Source: Roridomyces roridus
Taxonomy: Eukaryota > Basidiomycota > Agaricomycetes > Agaricales > Mycenaceae
Direction: 5' to 3'
Length of the DNA: 64,000 nucleotides
NCBI GenBank assembly: GCA_029378245.1
Contig: JARKIF010000024.1
Coordinates: forward strand, 372,001 to 436,000
Positions 1 to 10,900 of this stretch are shown piece by piece. Each line of letters opens with the position of its first letter. Position 1 is the stretch's first letter. The notes below the pieces were generated by a model, which saw only the letters and a list, made by a program, of their open reading frames with translations, did not search any database and had not been told where the DNA came from. The position numbers and the translations under genes are program-made.

Positions 1-83
1 TATCCATAAGAACCCGACTCCTGATTTCCAGTGACCAAGTAGAGAATTCAGGATCCTGAACCAATGCCTCTAATGGTGCCTGA

Positions 84-474
84 TCATACTGGGCCTCCTA
101 CCAAGCTCAACTCAGGTTGCGTGATCCCGTCTGAATCAGCTTCCGGTGTTGCAGTGTCAATCTCATCCATCCAGGCTGTGGCATTGTCTGCAACTTCATC
201 AGACCCCTGCTCAAGGAAATTGATCAATTCCTTCAGCTCTGCCTCATGTTCCGGTCGAATGGGTTGATTGTCCTGTCTCGTATGTGGCAACTCTGTGGAA
301 TACAGCCTCAGAGTCTTCAGTTGTCCTTCTATAGACTTTGTTCCGTGCATAAAGCATATCAAATGGAACAGGCCCAAAAGATTCCAGGGCTTGTTTGTTA
401 TGCAAGGGGAGAATAGCTCCAGGCACACATACTTCGGAAACTGTGATTCTCACCCGACTTTTTGATATTGGCAT
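84..474 (-). pseudogene. 3' portion of a split exonuclease-type gene (continues the 2522-4222 gene)
   Basis: Two overlapping minus-strand reading frames together give a coherent segment: VRITVSEVCVPGA, then FGPVPFDMLYARNKVYR, then an acidic tail. This looks like the region that follows the exonuclease domain in large Agaricomycete proteins of the type at 2522-4222. I infer that it is the same gene, cut by the approximately 2 kb insert at 475-2521. The frame changes near 280-300, either through an unseen intron or a frameshift. No complete start or stop can be assigned and the gene probably continues leftward. Family recognition is from memory of the pattern, not from a search. Confidence 0.4.
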
Positions 475-2521
475 AGCATTCGGAATTGGAGCGGTGATGT
501 ATGTGCTCTAAACCTACTATAGAAATCAACCAACTCGAAACAACAAGACCAGATGAGTCTAGGGCTCCGACCCGACCGTCAAAATGACGGGTCAACGAGC
601 CGTCACGACGGGTGCCGGCCCGGCCGTACAGCCCTCTGAAGCCACAATTTTGACGGCCGGGTCCGGGTCCGGTTCCTTGGCTGACGGGGTACCCGTTCCC
701 GGCCGTCGACGGGCCATGACGGGTGGTGACGGGTCCTCGGCTAACTACCTGTGCCGAGCTGCCATCATCACTTGATGCTCCAGGGGTAGCGCACCTGGGT
801 CATCGGCAATCTTCCTGATGGTCCACTACTGCGCTTCTGGAGGCTTCCTGAGTACCAATCCGTAATTTTGACTTCGACATCATGTTCACATCAATCTGAT
901 GGTCGATTTAGCTGGAGGCACGGGCTGTCACCGCTCTAACCCGTCATGACGGCCGTGACGGGTCTGACGGGTACCACCCGGCCGTTTTGAGGCCTCGCAG
1001 CATGGTCTGACGGCCGGGTGGGGCCCGCCCAACCTCCCATGACAGCCATCAGAGCGACGGCCGTCGCCGTCAACGGCCGGGTCAGAGCCCTAGATGAGTC
1101 TCGATACAGACGAATCTCTATCTAAACAACCCAATCACGAAGCTCCGGGGCGAGTGACAACTATATTGACAGCAGGCAAAGGCGAGTATAAGTCCCTAGT
1201 ACAGGGCCTTATGAAAGGTTGTAGGGAATACTGTGATATTGTCTCGATATGATTGGTCGAGTTTTGTATTGCGAATCAAAATCCTTGATGAAAACCAAGG
1301 ATGGCGATTCTAAAGTGTTTTGTAGATTTTAAAGCTTCACAGCTAACACAAAGATAGATTGAGTTTGGCTAAAGCCGGGTTTTTGCAATAAAGCAGGTAT
1401 TTGGGTCTCTCGATCCCTTTTACACTGGTATCTGAAGACGACAGCGACCGATACAACACGGATTTCACAAATTCCAACAATTCCTGAACCAATTCCTGAC
1501 ACTGAACACACAACCTGACCCTAACTGACACACAAACCATACCAAGCCGTAGCAAGCCTTCCAAAGCTGCCACTGAGCTGAAACCCTAATCACAAGCCAA
1601 CTGGCACTCGAACCAACTATGCTTCAAACTCGATTCACACAACAGGAGCCAACAAAACAACAATTAGATTTTCAAGGGCGATGGCTTATTCTACGCAATG
1701 CACCTTCGAAAGCCTCGGACAAATCCCGTAGTCGCAGCTGGTAGCTTGCTAGTGGGGGAAGTATCCGCTGCCCTCTTGGGTAACACTCTATCTACTTTAT
1801 ACATGTCCGGGAATCATATGATAGTACAAATGAATGGCGCAATAATGATGAATCTCCCACATATCCTGAATAGAAATGACCTGATTGGTTGATCTGGCAC
1901 TGGTGCTCAGTCAGCCAGAGCGCCAAGCCATGATTCAGCATGTTATCTCGTGATTCCATCGCTGATCCATGACTCGGACAGTTTGGATATCTTGTATCCC
2001 TTCTTCCCCTCCAGAGTATGGCCTCAAAACGTACTCCCACGTGTTGTAGGTCTCGAACGATACCCATATCTCCCACTCTTGGTCTCGGATACCAGCAGAT
2101 ACTTGACTAAAAGTCCGTATCCGAGCCGGAATCCACTTGTTCCGGCTACTATGTTACTTCCATCGGACCCGTCTCGGCGGTCTGCTCATGTTTCAGGTCA
2201 TTCAGCCGACTTGTCCATCATTCCGTGAACTCCCGAACCTCCGAATTGCACTTGCACCAAGGTTCGAACTGCTGACAATCATACAACGGTTAAGAACTGT
2301 TTAATTGGTGTATCCCATTGGTAAGGCAGGTATCCACACCTCCTACATGTTTCGGAGTGAGTCCATCAGTCGTATCCAGGTAAATACCCTTCAACCTGTA
2401 TAGTACTCTAAAGTATCCACCGTACTGACTGTCTCTGGGCTCGGCATCAGCTCTCGTATTGAGATCATATAGTATGGAAACCACATCTGAAATCGTGCAA
2501 AATACGCGTTTTCAAGGGCAG
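475..2521. other. Insert of about 2 kb inside the exonuclease-type gene; no intact gene
   Basis: The stretch separates two pieces of one minus-strand gene and has no convincing coding frame on either strand. It contains the hAT-type MITE at 560-1092. A weak TGGTATC element at about 1421-1427 resembles a tRNA-iMet primer-binding site, and TTTTCAAGGGC occurs at both 1671 and 2511, which hints at an old LTR element. I could not define LTR ends or a target duplication. Otherwise nothing recognisable. Confidence 0.4.
560..1092. mobile_element. Non-autonomous hAT-type element (MITE), 533 bp, 8-bp TSD GATGAGTC
   Basis: Starts TAGGGCTCCGACCCG and ends CGGGTCAGAGCCCTA, imperfect inverted repeats of about 20 bp. 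It is flanked by a perfect 8-bp direct repeat GATGAGTC at 552-559 and 1093-1100. Both subterminal regions (about 570-760 and 935-1085) are packed with GACGGGT and CGGCCGT motifs in both orientations; the central 150 bp is ordinary sequence. TAG-type ends, 8-bp target duplication and dense subterminal motifs are the hAT pattern. There is no transposase, so it depends on an element elsewhere. Confidence 0.85.
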
Positions 2522-4222
2522 TCAAATTCCATGCTCATCAGCGGTGAGTGAGGAGAGGTGTCCTCGAGCAATCAATTGACCGTCAGGATGGTGTACTGAA
2601 ACCAGTGTCCCAGGGAGTTCATCTTGAGATATTCGGCCAGGAACCTCAGACTTTGCCAGACGGTCATAGATATACAGAGAAGCCAATGCATCCAGAGCAG
2701 CATATTTGATTTGTTCTGGTGTCAGTTCAGTATTGCTCCAATTATTGCTGACTCGAATGGTGCTGCCCCTCTCTGTACCTGCTGTAGCTTTGCTCAGAGT
2801 CTTTCCCAAGATACGTGCGCACAGATCTGCTAGTCCCATTCGAGCGTCTGTGATAACTCTGGCATCCTTGGCCATCTGAGCTAGATCTATGCCTCCTCCG
2901 AATGGGCCAGCTCCAGTCTCTTCTTCAAGACGTTTTAAATCCTGTTTGACTGTGTGACCAGCTTTGATGATTTGATTTGTCTTCAAAAAGCTGATCAGAG
3001 CCCCAGGAAGTTTGCCTTTGAAGTGCTCTATCTGGAAGATGGTCACCCAGTTCTTATATGCAATTTGAATGATCGCAGTTGGCTCCTTGGCTTTCGATCC
3101 GGCACTTGTGTTCACATTCCACTCTGCGTCAAATCCAACAACCAGTCTGTCTTCCGAATCTTCCAAATTGATGTCTGTTGTAATTTTGGCAAGTTCGTCT
3201 TGAACACTAGCAACATCCCGACAGATGCGGACATCTACACCTTCAGGTATATCAAAAACAGGCAAACCAGGATACTTCTCGGTGGCAACAACATCCTGCG
3301 TGAGAGATGGAAAGACACCTTCCAAAAATGATTTATCGGCAGCAGGATTGTCTGTGAACACAGCTTCCGGCTGAGAAAGTCCATAAAGGTCAAGATTTCT
3401 TTTAACCTTTTCCAAGGCTGCTTTGAATTCAACATGAGAACTTGTAGCAACAAAGGCAAGCACCCGTGCCTCCCCAAATTCGTTGGTCAGGGTCAGGGTT
3501 GCAGCAAAGACAGATTCGCCATTAATTTTCATGATCTGCTTGGTTGTCTTGTATGTATGATCAATAGCACCAAGTCGTAGACTTTTCATGGCAGCCTGCT
3601 GGTCCATCTCCCTGCTATGCTCCTCAATGTACAAGTCATACATCACGCGAAGCCAAGCACTGCTAGGAACAAAGCCGCTATATCCTTTGGGGTCATCAAA
3701 ACAACTGAACTCGGTAAACATCAGTGGATTTTCATGGCTTTGGCAAAGCTCAGGATGAGCATTTGCCCAGGAAACCACTCCATCCAGATACTGAGCATGC
3801 AATTTGTCAAAGCGCAGTCTATGCAGAACCTGGAGACTGTTTGAAAACTGCTTTGAACCAAGCCCATAATGAAACACTGTCCTCATCAATTCAAAAATTG
3901 GCTTTGCCATGGCCCCTCGGTGGCTCAGTACAGCTGGAAATTCATCGCGAAGTTGTGCCGGTAAGCTCTGCATGATCCTTGGATCCCAGCTATTGAAAGT
4001 TACTGTCTGTTTATCTGTCTTTGATTTGCATTTGGGACAGTGATATCGTCTGCCAATCATGTAAAAGCATTCATTCATGTCAGCAACCCGACGAGGACAG
4101 GTGTGACCATGATTGTTCAATTGATGTCCACATGTCGGGCACTTGAGATTGACAAAGAAGGCTGGGTCCCAATAGAACAGAAGTGGGTTGTACATGGCTT
4201 CAGCAGATGGCTTGGTCTTCAT
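2522..4222 (-). CDS. Zinc-binding (DUF6729-like), transposase-like and 3'-5' exonuclease fusion protein
   Basis: A continuous 566-codon frame. Residues 18-85 carry a zinc-binding cluster (CPTCG at 28, C42, CPKC at 62-65, then FNSWDPRI) typical of DUF6729. Residues 215-305 look like an RNase H-fold transposase core: IDHTYKTTK with D221 and FTDNPAADKS with D291. Residues 355-525 form an apparently complete DEDDy 3'-5' exonuclease of the WRN/RNase D type: VVGFDAEW (D365, E367), GHTVKQDLKRL (D428) and YAALDALASLYIY (Y507, D511). The ATG at 4222 is only the first one after the upstream insertion; the true N-terminus lies at 17221-18400. The intact active site indicates recent function or expression as a fragment. 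It could be a transposon protein or a host gene. Confidence 0.75.
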   Translation of the reverse strand: MKTKPSAEAMYNPLLFYWDPAFFVNLKCPTCGHQLNNHGHTCPRRVADMNECFYMIGRRYHCPKCKSKTDKQTVTFNSWDPRIMQSLPAQLRDEFPAVLSHRGAMAKPIFELMRTVFHYGLGSKQFSNSLQVLHRLRFDKLHAQYLDGVVSWANAHPELCQSHENPLMFTEFSCFDDPKGYSGFVPSSAWLRVMYDLYIEEHSREMDQQAAMKSLRLGAIDHTYKTTKQIMKINGESVFAATLTLTNEFGEARVLAFVATSSHVEFKAALEKVKRNLDLYGLSQPEAVFTDNPAADKSFLEGVFPSLTQDVVATEKYPGLPVFDIPEGVDVRICRDVASVQDELAKITTDINLEDSEDRLVVGFDAEWNVNTSAGSKAKEPTAIIQIAYKNWVTIFQIEHFKGKLPGALISFLKTNQIIKAGHTVKQDLKRLEEETGAGPFGGGIDLAQMAKDARVITDARMGLADLCARILGKTLSKATAGTERGSTIRVSNNWSNTELTPEQIKYAALDALASLYIYDRLAKSEVPGRISQDELPGTLVSVHHPDGQLIARGHLSSLTADEHGI

Positions 4223-4230
4223 GTTTGTAT

Positions 4231-4759
4231 GTGATCTGTCCCGAAGATCACCCCCAAGAATGAATATGTTGGACCTTCGTGGAACCCAGAATGTGTAATA
4301 TCCGTGCCGGAGGGTAAGGACAAAGAGGCCGGAACCTGAGGCCGGAGGTCGGAGGGACGTAGACCGAGGGTGATCCGGATGAGGTGAACGCTACTCGGAG
4401 GGAGAGCGCACCAGCCACTTGACTTCCGAGAGAGGAGTACTCGGAGACTAGATTGGCACAGAGGAATTGCGGAGGCAACACACGTTAATTAACTACTGAC
4501 ATACATCACAATCGTATATCCTATTTATACTAAGTAAGTATGACACGACCAAATGAAGTCAGAAGCGCGAAAGACAATAAGCTCTATGTTAAACAATAAG
4601 AAAGAAGATGATAAAGATAATCACAATAAGGGAAACGCTCAGAACGACTTCATTGCGTGAAAACCCTATCGGATTGTGCAATACGACGAATCGGATGCAT
4701 CATTGGTCGGAGCGTCCGGAACAGTCGGAGATGTTCCGGACCGGAGGTGGTCGGAGGAT
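4231..4759. repeat. Repeat-derived segment between exonuclease gene and copia element (possible LTR remnant)
   Basis: Begins near TGATCTGTCCCGAAGATCA, a perfect stem-loop at 4232-4250, and continues with GGAGG/TCGG-rich sequence, an AT-rich TATA-like stretch (CCTATTTATA near 4520) and more TCGG-rich sequence up to the copia target site. It interrupts the coding potential of the minus-strand gene. The composition is LTR-like, but I could not find a matching pair of ends or a target duplication, so the class is open. Confidence 0.3.
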
Positions 4760-4764
4760 GTCGG
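4760..4764. repeat. Left 5-bp target-site duplication (GTCGG) of the copia element
   Basis: GTCGG at 4760-4764 directly precedes the TGTTGG end of the 5' LTR; the same five bases follow the 3' LTR at 17216-17220. This defines the outer limits of the retrotransposon. Confidence 0.85.
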
Positions 4765-4796
4765 TGTTGGAAGGACAAACACGGACGCACCCTGAC
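4765..4796 (+). repeat. copia 5' LTR, first part (32 bp)
   Basis: Matches the first 32 bp of the 3' LTR at 16961-16992. The rest of this LTR lies at 11903-12125 on the other side of the KDZ transposon. ACCCTGAC at 4789-4796 is also the left target duplication of that transposon. Confidence 0.92.
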
Positions 4797-4917
4797 CACC
4801 TGTACCTTCCACCTAAGTAAGCTAGGTAGCCTGGTACCTGTAGCAGTGGTACCAGGCTAAGACGCCCAGTTGCTGGATTTCAGGCATGCTTCCGTTTAAG
4901 CTTCCGAAAAGCTTTGG
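4797..4917 (+). repeat. Left terminal inverted repeat of the KDZ transposon
   Basis: 121 bp starting CACCTGTACC, mirrored at 11774-11894 with one mismatch. It contains an internal palindrome around GCCTGGTACC / GGTACCAGGC (about 4830-4859). The last exon of the 4822-5802 gene lies in it. Confidence 0.95.
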
Positions 4918-5802
4918 GCCGCGTACGAGAACTGGGAAAGCAAAGGAGTTAATAAAAAGACGTCAATAGATGAAGAGACTTACGGAAACCTTTCATGATT
5001 ATCACCCGACACGCTTTTTGGAGCCTCAAGAGTTCGTTGGCGAGGGTGACTGGGTAACGAGTCAGAAAGGGAAAGAGAGGGGTGTCGAATACGTACCTTT
5101 GTCTCGATTCATTCCCCACATCTCGTACATTACCATGAAGTCGGGCGCGCTCTTCCCGAACGCGTGTGCAAGAAAGTCGCCGCCGCCCTCGGACTCGACA
5201 AAATAGGTGCCCGTCTTGTCGTGCGGGTGCGTCCGCGTGAAGGCGGCGTGGCCGATGACACCGGTCTGCTGCGCCAACGCAATCATCTGCATACCCATGA
5301 GCCCAAGGTACGCCGCATCCGAGACGAATTACTTACCATTTGGCCGATCTTCGCAATTGTTTTCTTGGCCACGATCTTTGCCGAGAGGTTGTTGGCCCGT
5401 GCTCCACTCTTCTTGACCGTCCGTTTCTCCTCGAGCTTGGCCAGGAGCTCCTCCTCCTCCTCCTCGGTGTAATCGTCGTAGAGGTGGCGGTTGTTGGCGA
5501 TGTGGGCGTTGAGCTGGGAGCTGTTGAGCTTCTCGCCGCGTGGAAGGTCTGTGGAATCGAGTCAGAGACGTTTTACACGAAAGAAAAAGAGAAACCACAC
5601 GACGTACCAGCATTTACAAGCTCCGCGATATGCGACATCTTCGCGTTGTGGATCTGTTTCTCCCGCGAGCCCTTGACGATGGCCGAGGTCATCATCCCGG
5701 TGATCAAGAGACAAGACACACTAAATCACTCACCTCAACAATGACTTGAGATTCTCCACAACGCGTACATACCCGCCCAATTTGTTTTCGATTCAAATTC
5801 AT
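4822..5802 (-). CDS. KDZ-transposon cargo gene, unknown function (236 aa, six exons)
   Basis: I do not recognise a named domain. Exons on the minus strand: 5734-5802, 5609-5672, 5337-5548, 5097-5286, 4984-5049, 4822-4931; together 711 nt, which stays in frame. The N-terminus has a CTRC pair, followed by MSHIAELVNADLPRGEK, an acidic TEEEEEELLAKLEEKR helix, and RTHPHDKTGTYFVESEGGG. It resembles a highly multiplied Agaricomycete family of unknown role, but ends earlier than I would expect. The last exon reads through the inverted repeat to a stop at 4822, so the gene is probably truncated at the transposon edge. Most splice sites are GT-AG with good consensus; the first acceptor (TCAAG) is weaker. 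Confidence 0.6.
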
Positions 5803-6058
5803 TGTATTCCTCATTTAGAGGCCTCTGACAAAATTCGAGGCCTCCATTGTCCCTCAGTCGCTTGAACGAACAACGTTTCTGCAGCTCGGCAGCCTATTCC
5901 GAGCATGTCCGACAAAGCCGAAACCGGGTTCGTCACCCCATATTCGGGTTCGTCATGCCTTCGAGAAAGGTCTGGCAATTCCAAAGCCGTGTTTCGTCAA
6001 TTCACAAAGAAATTTGAGAGGAAGAACTATTATTGCAATAGTAAAACAACTAATGTAG

Positions 6059-7857
6059 CTAAAGCTCGTCAATCGTACTATACATGGCCATGCCCTCTAT
6101 CCACCGCTCCTTCTCCTTCTCCTCGGCTGCGCGCTGTGCCTTGACCCCGGCGTCGGCATTCTCGAACGCGGCATCCGTCTTGAAGCCGTTCCACAGCCAG
6201 TGGAATAACCCACCCGCCGTGTACTGAGCAAACGAGGTTCGCGTCTCGTTCTTGCCAATCGGGGTATTGGAGTGCTTGACGAGAGCGGAGGGGATGAGGA
6301 CGGTGGACCCTGGAGGAAAACGAATAACAAGTTTGAGATGCCAAAGAATCAGCATCCCACCCTTGTCAGGGTCGAAATCCCCAAGGGCGGTGATGGAGCA
6401 CCAACCCCACGCAAGGTTGGCGAAGTCGACGTGCGGGGCGGTGATTGTACGAGGGCCGAAGTTGAAGGTGGCGCCCGCAAATGCACATCCGGGGAAGTTC
6501 CACCGCAGCTTCCTCCAAGAACGAAGCTTCTCCATCTGTACCTGATAATACAGATAGAGTCGCGGCGCCCACAGCATAAGTAGAGCTGAAGACGATGAGT
6601 GAGGGTAGTGAGCAAAGGGAGGCACGTACAGTTAGCGAAAAGTGCGATCCGTTTGAAGTACTCGTGAGCCATAAGCTCGTCCGTGAGCTGTGTATTCGTG
6701 ACGTTGTTACGTAGCTCAACCGGCTCCGTCTGCCCGCTCCCGAAAGACGGCCCACGCGAGACGGCTGCAAACGAGGTCTGCGCGCGTCGATGGTGGAGGC
6801 GATCACGCGTGAGACACAAGCGCGGAAGACGCTCCTGCATCATCGTGTGTGCACCGCCGTGGACCTCTGGCCAGTCTTCGTCGTTGGGACGGCCACCGAG
6901 TACAGCGATGACGCGGCGGTGGGCATCGAGGATGGGGATTGTAAGTCTGCGAAGGAAAGATCAGTCGAGCAAGAATGAATGAGGAAACAAAAACACGCAC
7001 ATGCCCAGCCAAGCCACATACATGAATCCCGTCATCCCGACCATCCTGTCAATCTCCTCCTGCGTGTATTCCCGTCCTCCCATCCCACTCCCTTCGAGAA
7101 CGGCCTTGTTGAGGGCCTCAAACTCGTCTTGAGAGTAGACGCGCCCTCCGATGGCAATTTCGATTGGGGGAGGATCAAGTGCGAGTGGGGCGTTTCGGAG
7201 CCCGAGCCAGGAGGGTTTGGTGTGAGGGAGTGCTGTGCCGTCGACGCCGAGGTGCAGCGCTGAGGACTTGGCCTCTGCGATGCGCTTGTGGTGCACGGGC
7301 TTGAGAACGGGGTCGGTGGAGGCGAGTTCAGCGGCTGCGAGGCGTTTCTTACGACGCCGGGCATTGCCATGGGCCTTATCGTTCTGAAGGGCTGACATTT
7401 TGGCGCCTGGTGAAGTGGAGACGGGTGGTGGAATGGGTGTGGGCGTAGGGAGGGGAGGTGGGTGCAGGATCGACTCCGGCTCGAGAGAGAGGTCCGCGGC
7501 GTATTCTGTGAGGTCATCCAGGTCGTCGGCAGCATTTGAAAGGGCTTGCTCGATGATAGCTTCTTGAATGCGAGCACCCGTGTCGAAATCCAGTGAGGCG
7601 GTGACAGCGCGTTTCAAAGCAAAGTCGAAGGCGGAGAACTCCTTGCCGTTACAGAGGGTGCGTCGTCCTGGTCAATATGTGAGTCTATTCCAGATGTAAT
7701 AGAAGGAGAAAAAGAAGAGAAAAGCTACATATGAAAGGTGCAGTGGCCGACGCGAGCTTGGGAGTTCCAGAGGATGAATCTCTTGCTCTCCAGTTTAAGG
7801 CATGCAGTAGAAACATAGGGAAACAAAAAGGAAGAAGTTGGAAGACGTACCAGCCAT
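6059..7857 (-). CDS. TET/JBP-family 2-oxoglutarate/Fe(II) dioxygenase (about 505 aa)
   Basis: Enzymes of this family oxidise 5-methylcytosine or thymine bases in DNA. Exons on the minus strand: 7851-7857, 7001-7667, 6630-6946 and 6059-6585, which join in frame (1518 nt). The long first intron could hide an extra small exon. The C-terminal half has the double-stranded beta-helix signature: APHVDF gives the Fe-binding HxD (about H382, D384), the distal His is in LVKHSN (about H435), and the 2-oxoglutarate-binding Arg is in ETRTSF (about R446). GWCSITALGDFDPDKGG lies between them. The N-terminal half is basic and proline-rich. The gene diverges from the transposase gene, with only 137 bp between start codons. 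All catalytic residues are present, so activity is plausible. Confidence 0.88.
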
Positions 7858-7994
7858 TGTGTGGAAAGAGTTGTGGTCGTGGTGGTGGTGAGGTGGCAAC
7901 GCGACGCGTTTATTTGGCCACAACAACTCGATTGGGATTAGGTTAGGGTTAGGGTCAGCCACCTCCTCCAAACAAATCTCGAGTCCTCCTCGCC
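7858..7994. promoter_or_regulatory. Shared divergent promoter region of the TET and KDZ transposase genes, with TTAGGG repeats
   Basis: The 137 bp separating the two start codons contain TTAGGTTAGGGTTAGGGT at 7938-7955, that is about three telomere-type repeats, the motif usual in fungal telomeres and in some fungal promoters. Use of one short spacer for both genes implies coordinated expression, which is inference. Confidence 0.5.
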
Positions 7995-10900
7995 ATGAGT
8001 GGACGCAACGGCGGCGTGAAGCAAAGCCACGCCTCCTCCGCCAAGCTCAACATCCTCGGCAGTCGACGCACTGTCCCCGGTCAAGCCCCTCGTTTCCACA
8101 ATCGCACTTTGGGCCCGCAGGCCATCGACAACCTCAGATCTCAGAGGAGTGACGAAATGAGAGAGCAGCTCACTGGTGCGAGCACTATTCATTCAAGTTG
8201 TACCCTTACTGACCTTGCCCCAGGAATGGATGGCAAGCAGCGAGCCAACCTGGATGATTTACGCCGCCGGGCATTGGACGACAACTATTCCCCTCCTGCT
8301 CTAACCTCCACTCTCGAGCAAGACGTGTTGGACGGCTCCGAACGTCTGAATCTCAGCCACGCCGGAGGGGAGCTCAATCTCCCGGGTGAAGGGGTGTTTC
8401 TCGGTTTGGAGGAGGATTTGACACATGAAGTGCGATCACAGAGCAAGTCAGTGTTTTCTCTCTCAAATTCCGGCCCCGACTTACATGCATAAGGCGATAC
8501 GACTGGCGCACCCGCACGGACCAAACCGAACGGCGTAACCAGGCCTTCCAAAGCCAGATGGAAGGTCTCACCGACGCGTACATGCGTTTTTGTGCCGAGG
8601 ACGAGCTTCGTGGGCGTCATGGAGGGAATCGTTGGGAGGAGCTGGAGCTACGTCGGCAGACACGCGCTGGAGATTCCCCGACCGTCGAGGCGGTGTACGA
8701 GATTAAGGTGGTGGATTCCTTCGGTGTGTCGTGTTTTATTCTTTCCTCTGATCCTCCTCACTTACAATGCTTCAGAGACGCGTACAGTGGATGTTGACGT
8801 ATTGGACGCTCAAGGTCGCCTCAACATCGCCAACCTCTTTGTCGCTGGCCTCATGCCCTGCGCCCCATACACACCACATGTCGCTTTCACCATCCGTGTC
8901 CTCGAATCATATCGGACGCTACACGCTCGCTGCCCACAGCTTGCGATACATGCCTATGTGAAAGCCCTCTGCGACCAGCACGAGGTAAGTCTATTTCTGG
9001 CCATTCCTTCGTTGCCTGACCAAGGCCCAGGTGGAATATTATCCGTACCTCCGCCAACAATTCTCCAATGCGTACGACGTGTACCTGGAAATTCGTCGTC
9101 GCACGGACGCGCGGGTGATGAACGCGCTCGGCCGAGACGATTCATGGCGCCTCAAACACGCATGCCCAGCCTGTACCTACAAGCTGGAGGGTGAGGACGA
9201 CCTTATCTTTGATATGCTGACCACGATGGACGGCAACGACTCTCTCAAGCGCGTCCTCCGTCGTTCCAAGGTCGAGCAGGACGACGAGTCCTCCGAGCCG
9301 ACACTGGGTCCCTCGCGCGAGCGCGTCGACAATCGCGATGCTGGCGACGGGTATTTCATTGATAGGGGGATGGTGGAGGAGTGGGCGAAGTGGAGGCTGG
9401 CGGATATCCTGCCCACGGAGGCCAATTCGGTGAGGAAACACTCACCGTCTTCCTTTTCATCACTGACGTACCTTTCCTTTAGGACGAAGACAATCCATGT
9501 GCAGACAGATGGAAGAATATGATTAACGACGTCACGTCGAAGATGTGGGGCATCTTCGATGAGACGGGCATTTTCCTCGCCCTCTGCCGCCATGGATTCG
9601 TGTTGGTCATTGCCGACATGATTCGGAGCGGGGAATTGTAAGTCGAATCCCAATTTTATACATCTATCTAACTAACAACTTTATCAAAGGGCCAAATACC
9701 CGCTGGCGGTAGTCAAGCTCCTCCTCGACACATTCGGCTTCAAGCTCGGCGCTGGGTACGACGTCGGGTGCCATTTCGGCACCACCGTCAACAACAGCGA
9801 CCTCGGCGAGCAGGCAAGAGCTCAGGGCTTCAAGAGCCTTGTCGGGTCCTTCCATGGGCATGCACACAACCGGTTGTGCCAGCTCAATTTCCTCGCCACC
9901 TACGTGAAGGGCCTTGGCATCGAGGACCTCGAGGGCTGCGAGCGGTTCTTCTCGCGTTCGAACGGGCTTGCCAAGTCATGCCGATACGCAAGCCGTTTCC
10001 ACCGCCAGCAGGAGATCAGCACCTACTGCAAGCAGATCGACGCCGTCGAGACGTACGCTAATCTGAGTAAGTCATGCTTCCTTCTCTCCAATACCTAAAG
10101 CTCACAACGTCTTACAGGCAACTTCCTCTGCACCAACTACCGTCAAGCACTCAATATATTGAAGACGGAGCCCGTGCTGCACGCCTGGATGGAACGCGAG
10201 GGGATCGAGGACGTTGAGACGTTCCACGAGTGGCTGAGGGAGGAAAGGGAGTATCTTTTGGGTCTCAAGGCGGCGTCGAGGAAGGATGTGGAGACCCTCG
10301 AGATGGAGTACGTCCACAAACTCAAGAAGCTGCAGGACAGCACGTAAGTGTCATTGCTCGCCTTTGTATCCGAGCTGACCAGATCCTAAGAGCAAAGCAT
10401 GCAACTCTCCTCGGACTGGCACGACAAGCGAACCGTGACGACGGCGACTTTGTACCCGGTGTGCGGAAGGAAGACGTTGCGAGGCGACACGCAAAAGACC
10501 GGGTGGATGGAGACCGGGAGGCGGTGCGGGAGCTCGAGCGCCTACTCAAGGTATCCCAAACGTGGACTGTGTCCTCGCCAAAGTGGGCGGAGACGGTGGT
10601 GGCGATCCAGAGGCGGGACTACCAAGCAGCGCTGAACGCGCTTGAGCTTGTGGTGGTGGAGCGCATCTTTGAGCTCACGAAGGTGAATCGGTCCCAAACG
10701 GGTAAGTCGTGTCAATGTTATTGATGCACACCGAGTATCTAACAAATGTAGGATACAAGATGCGGACACACATCGGCAAGGCGCTTCAGGCGCGTTCAAA
10801 GGCCGTACGCAATGCCATTGAGCGCTACAATGCCGCTGCCCGCGAGTTGACCCCTCCAAAGCCCGACCTCACCTGGAATCAAGTCGTCGAGTACGCCTTC

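Noticed and set aside
1329..1573. Minus-strand frames beginning MAALEGLLRLG as a gene
   Set aside because: Cys/Val-rich composition, no recognised motif, and it lies inside an insert that interrupts another gene.
4231..4759. Full solo LTR call for the segment left of the copia element
   Set aside because: LTR-like composition and a TATA-like stretch are present, but I could not find terminal TG/CA pairs with a 5-bp duplication.
5340..5744. Plus-strand frame opposite the 4822-5802 gene
   Set aside because: It is the mirror of real minus-strand exons with a consistent spliced frame.
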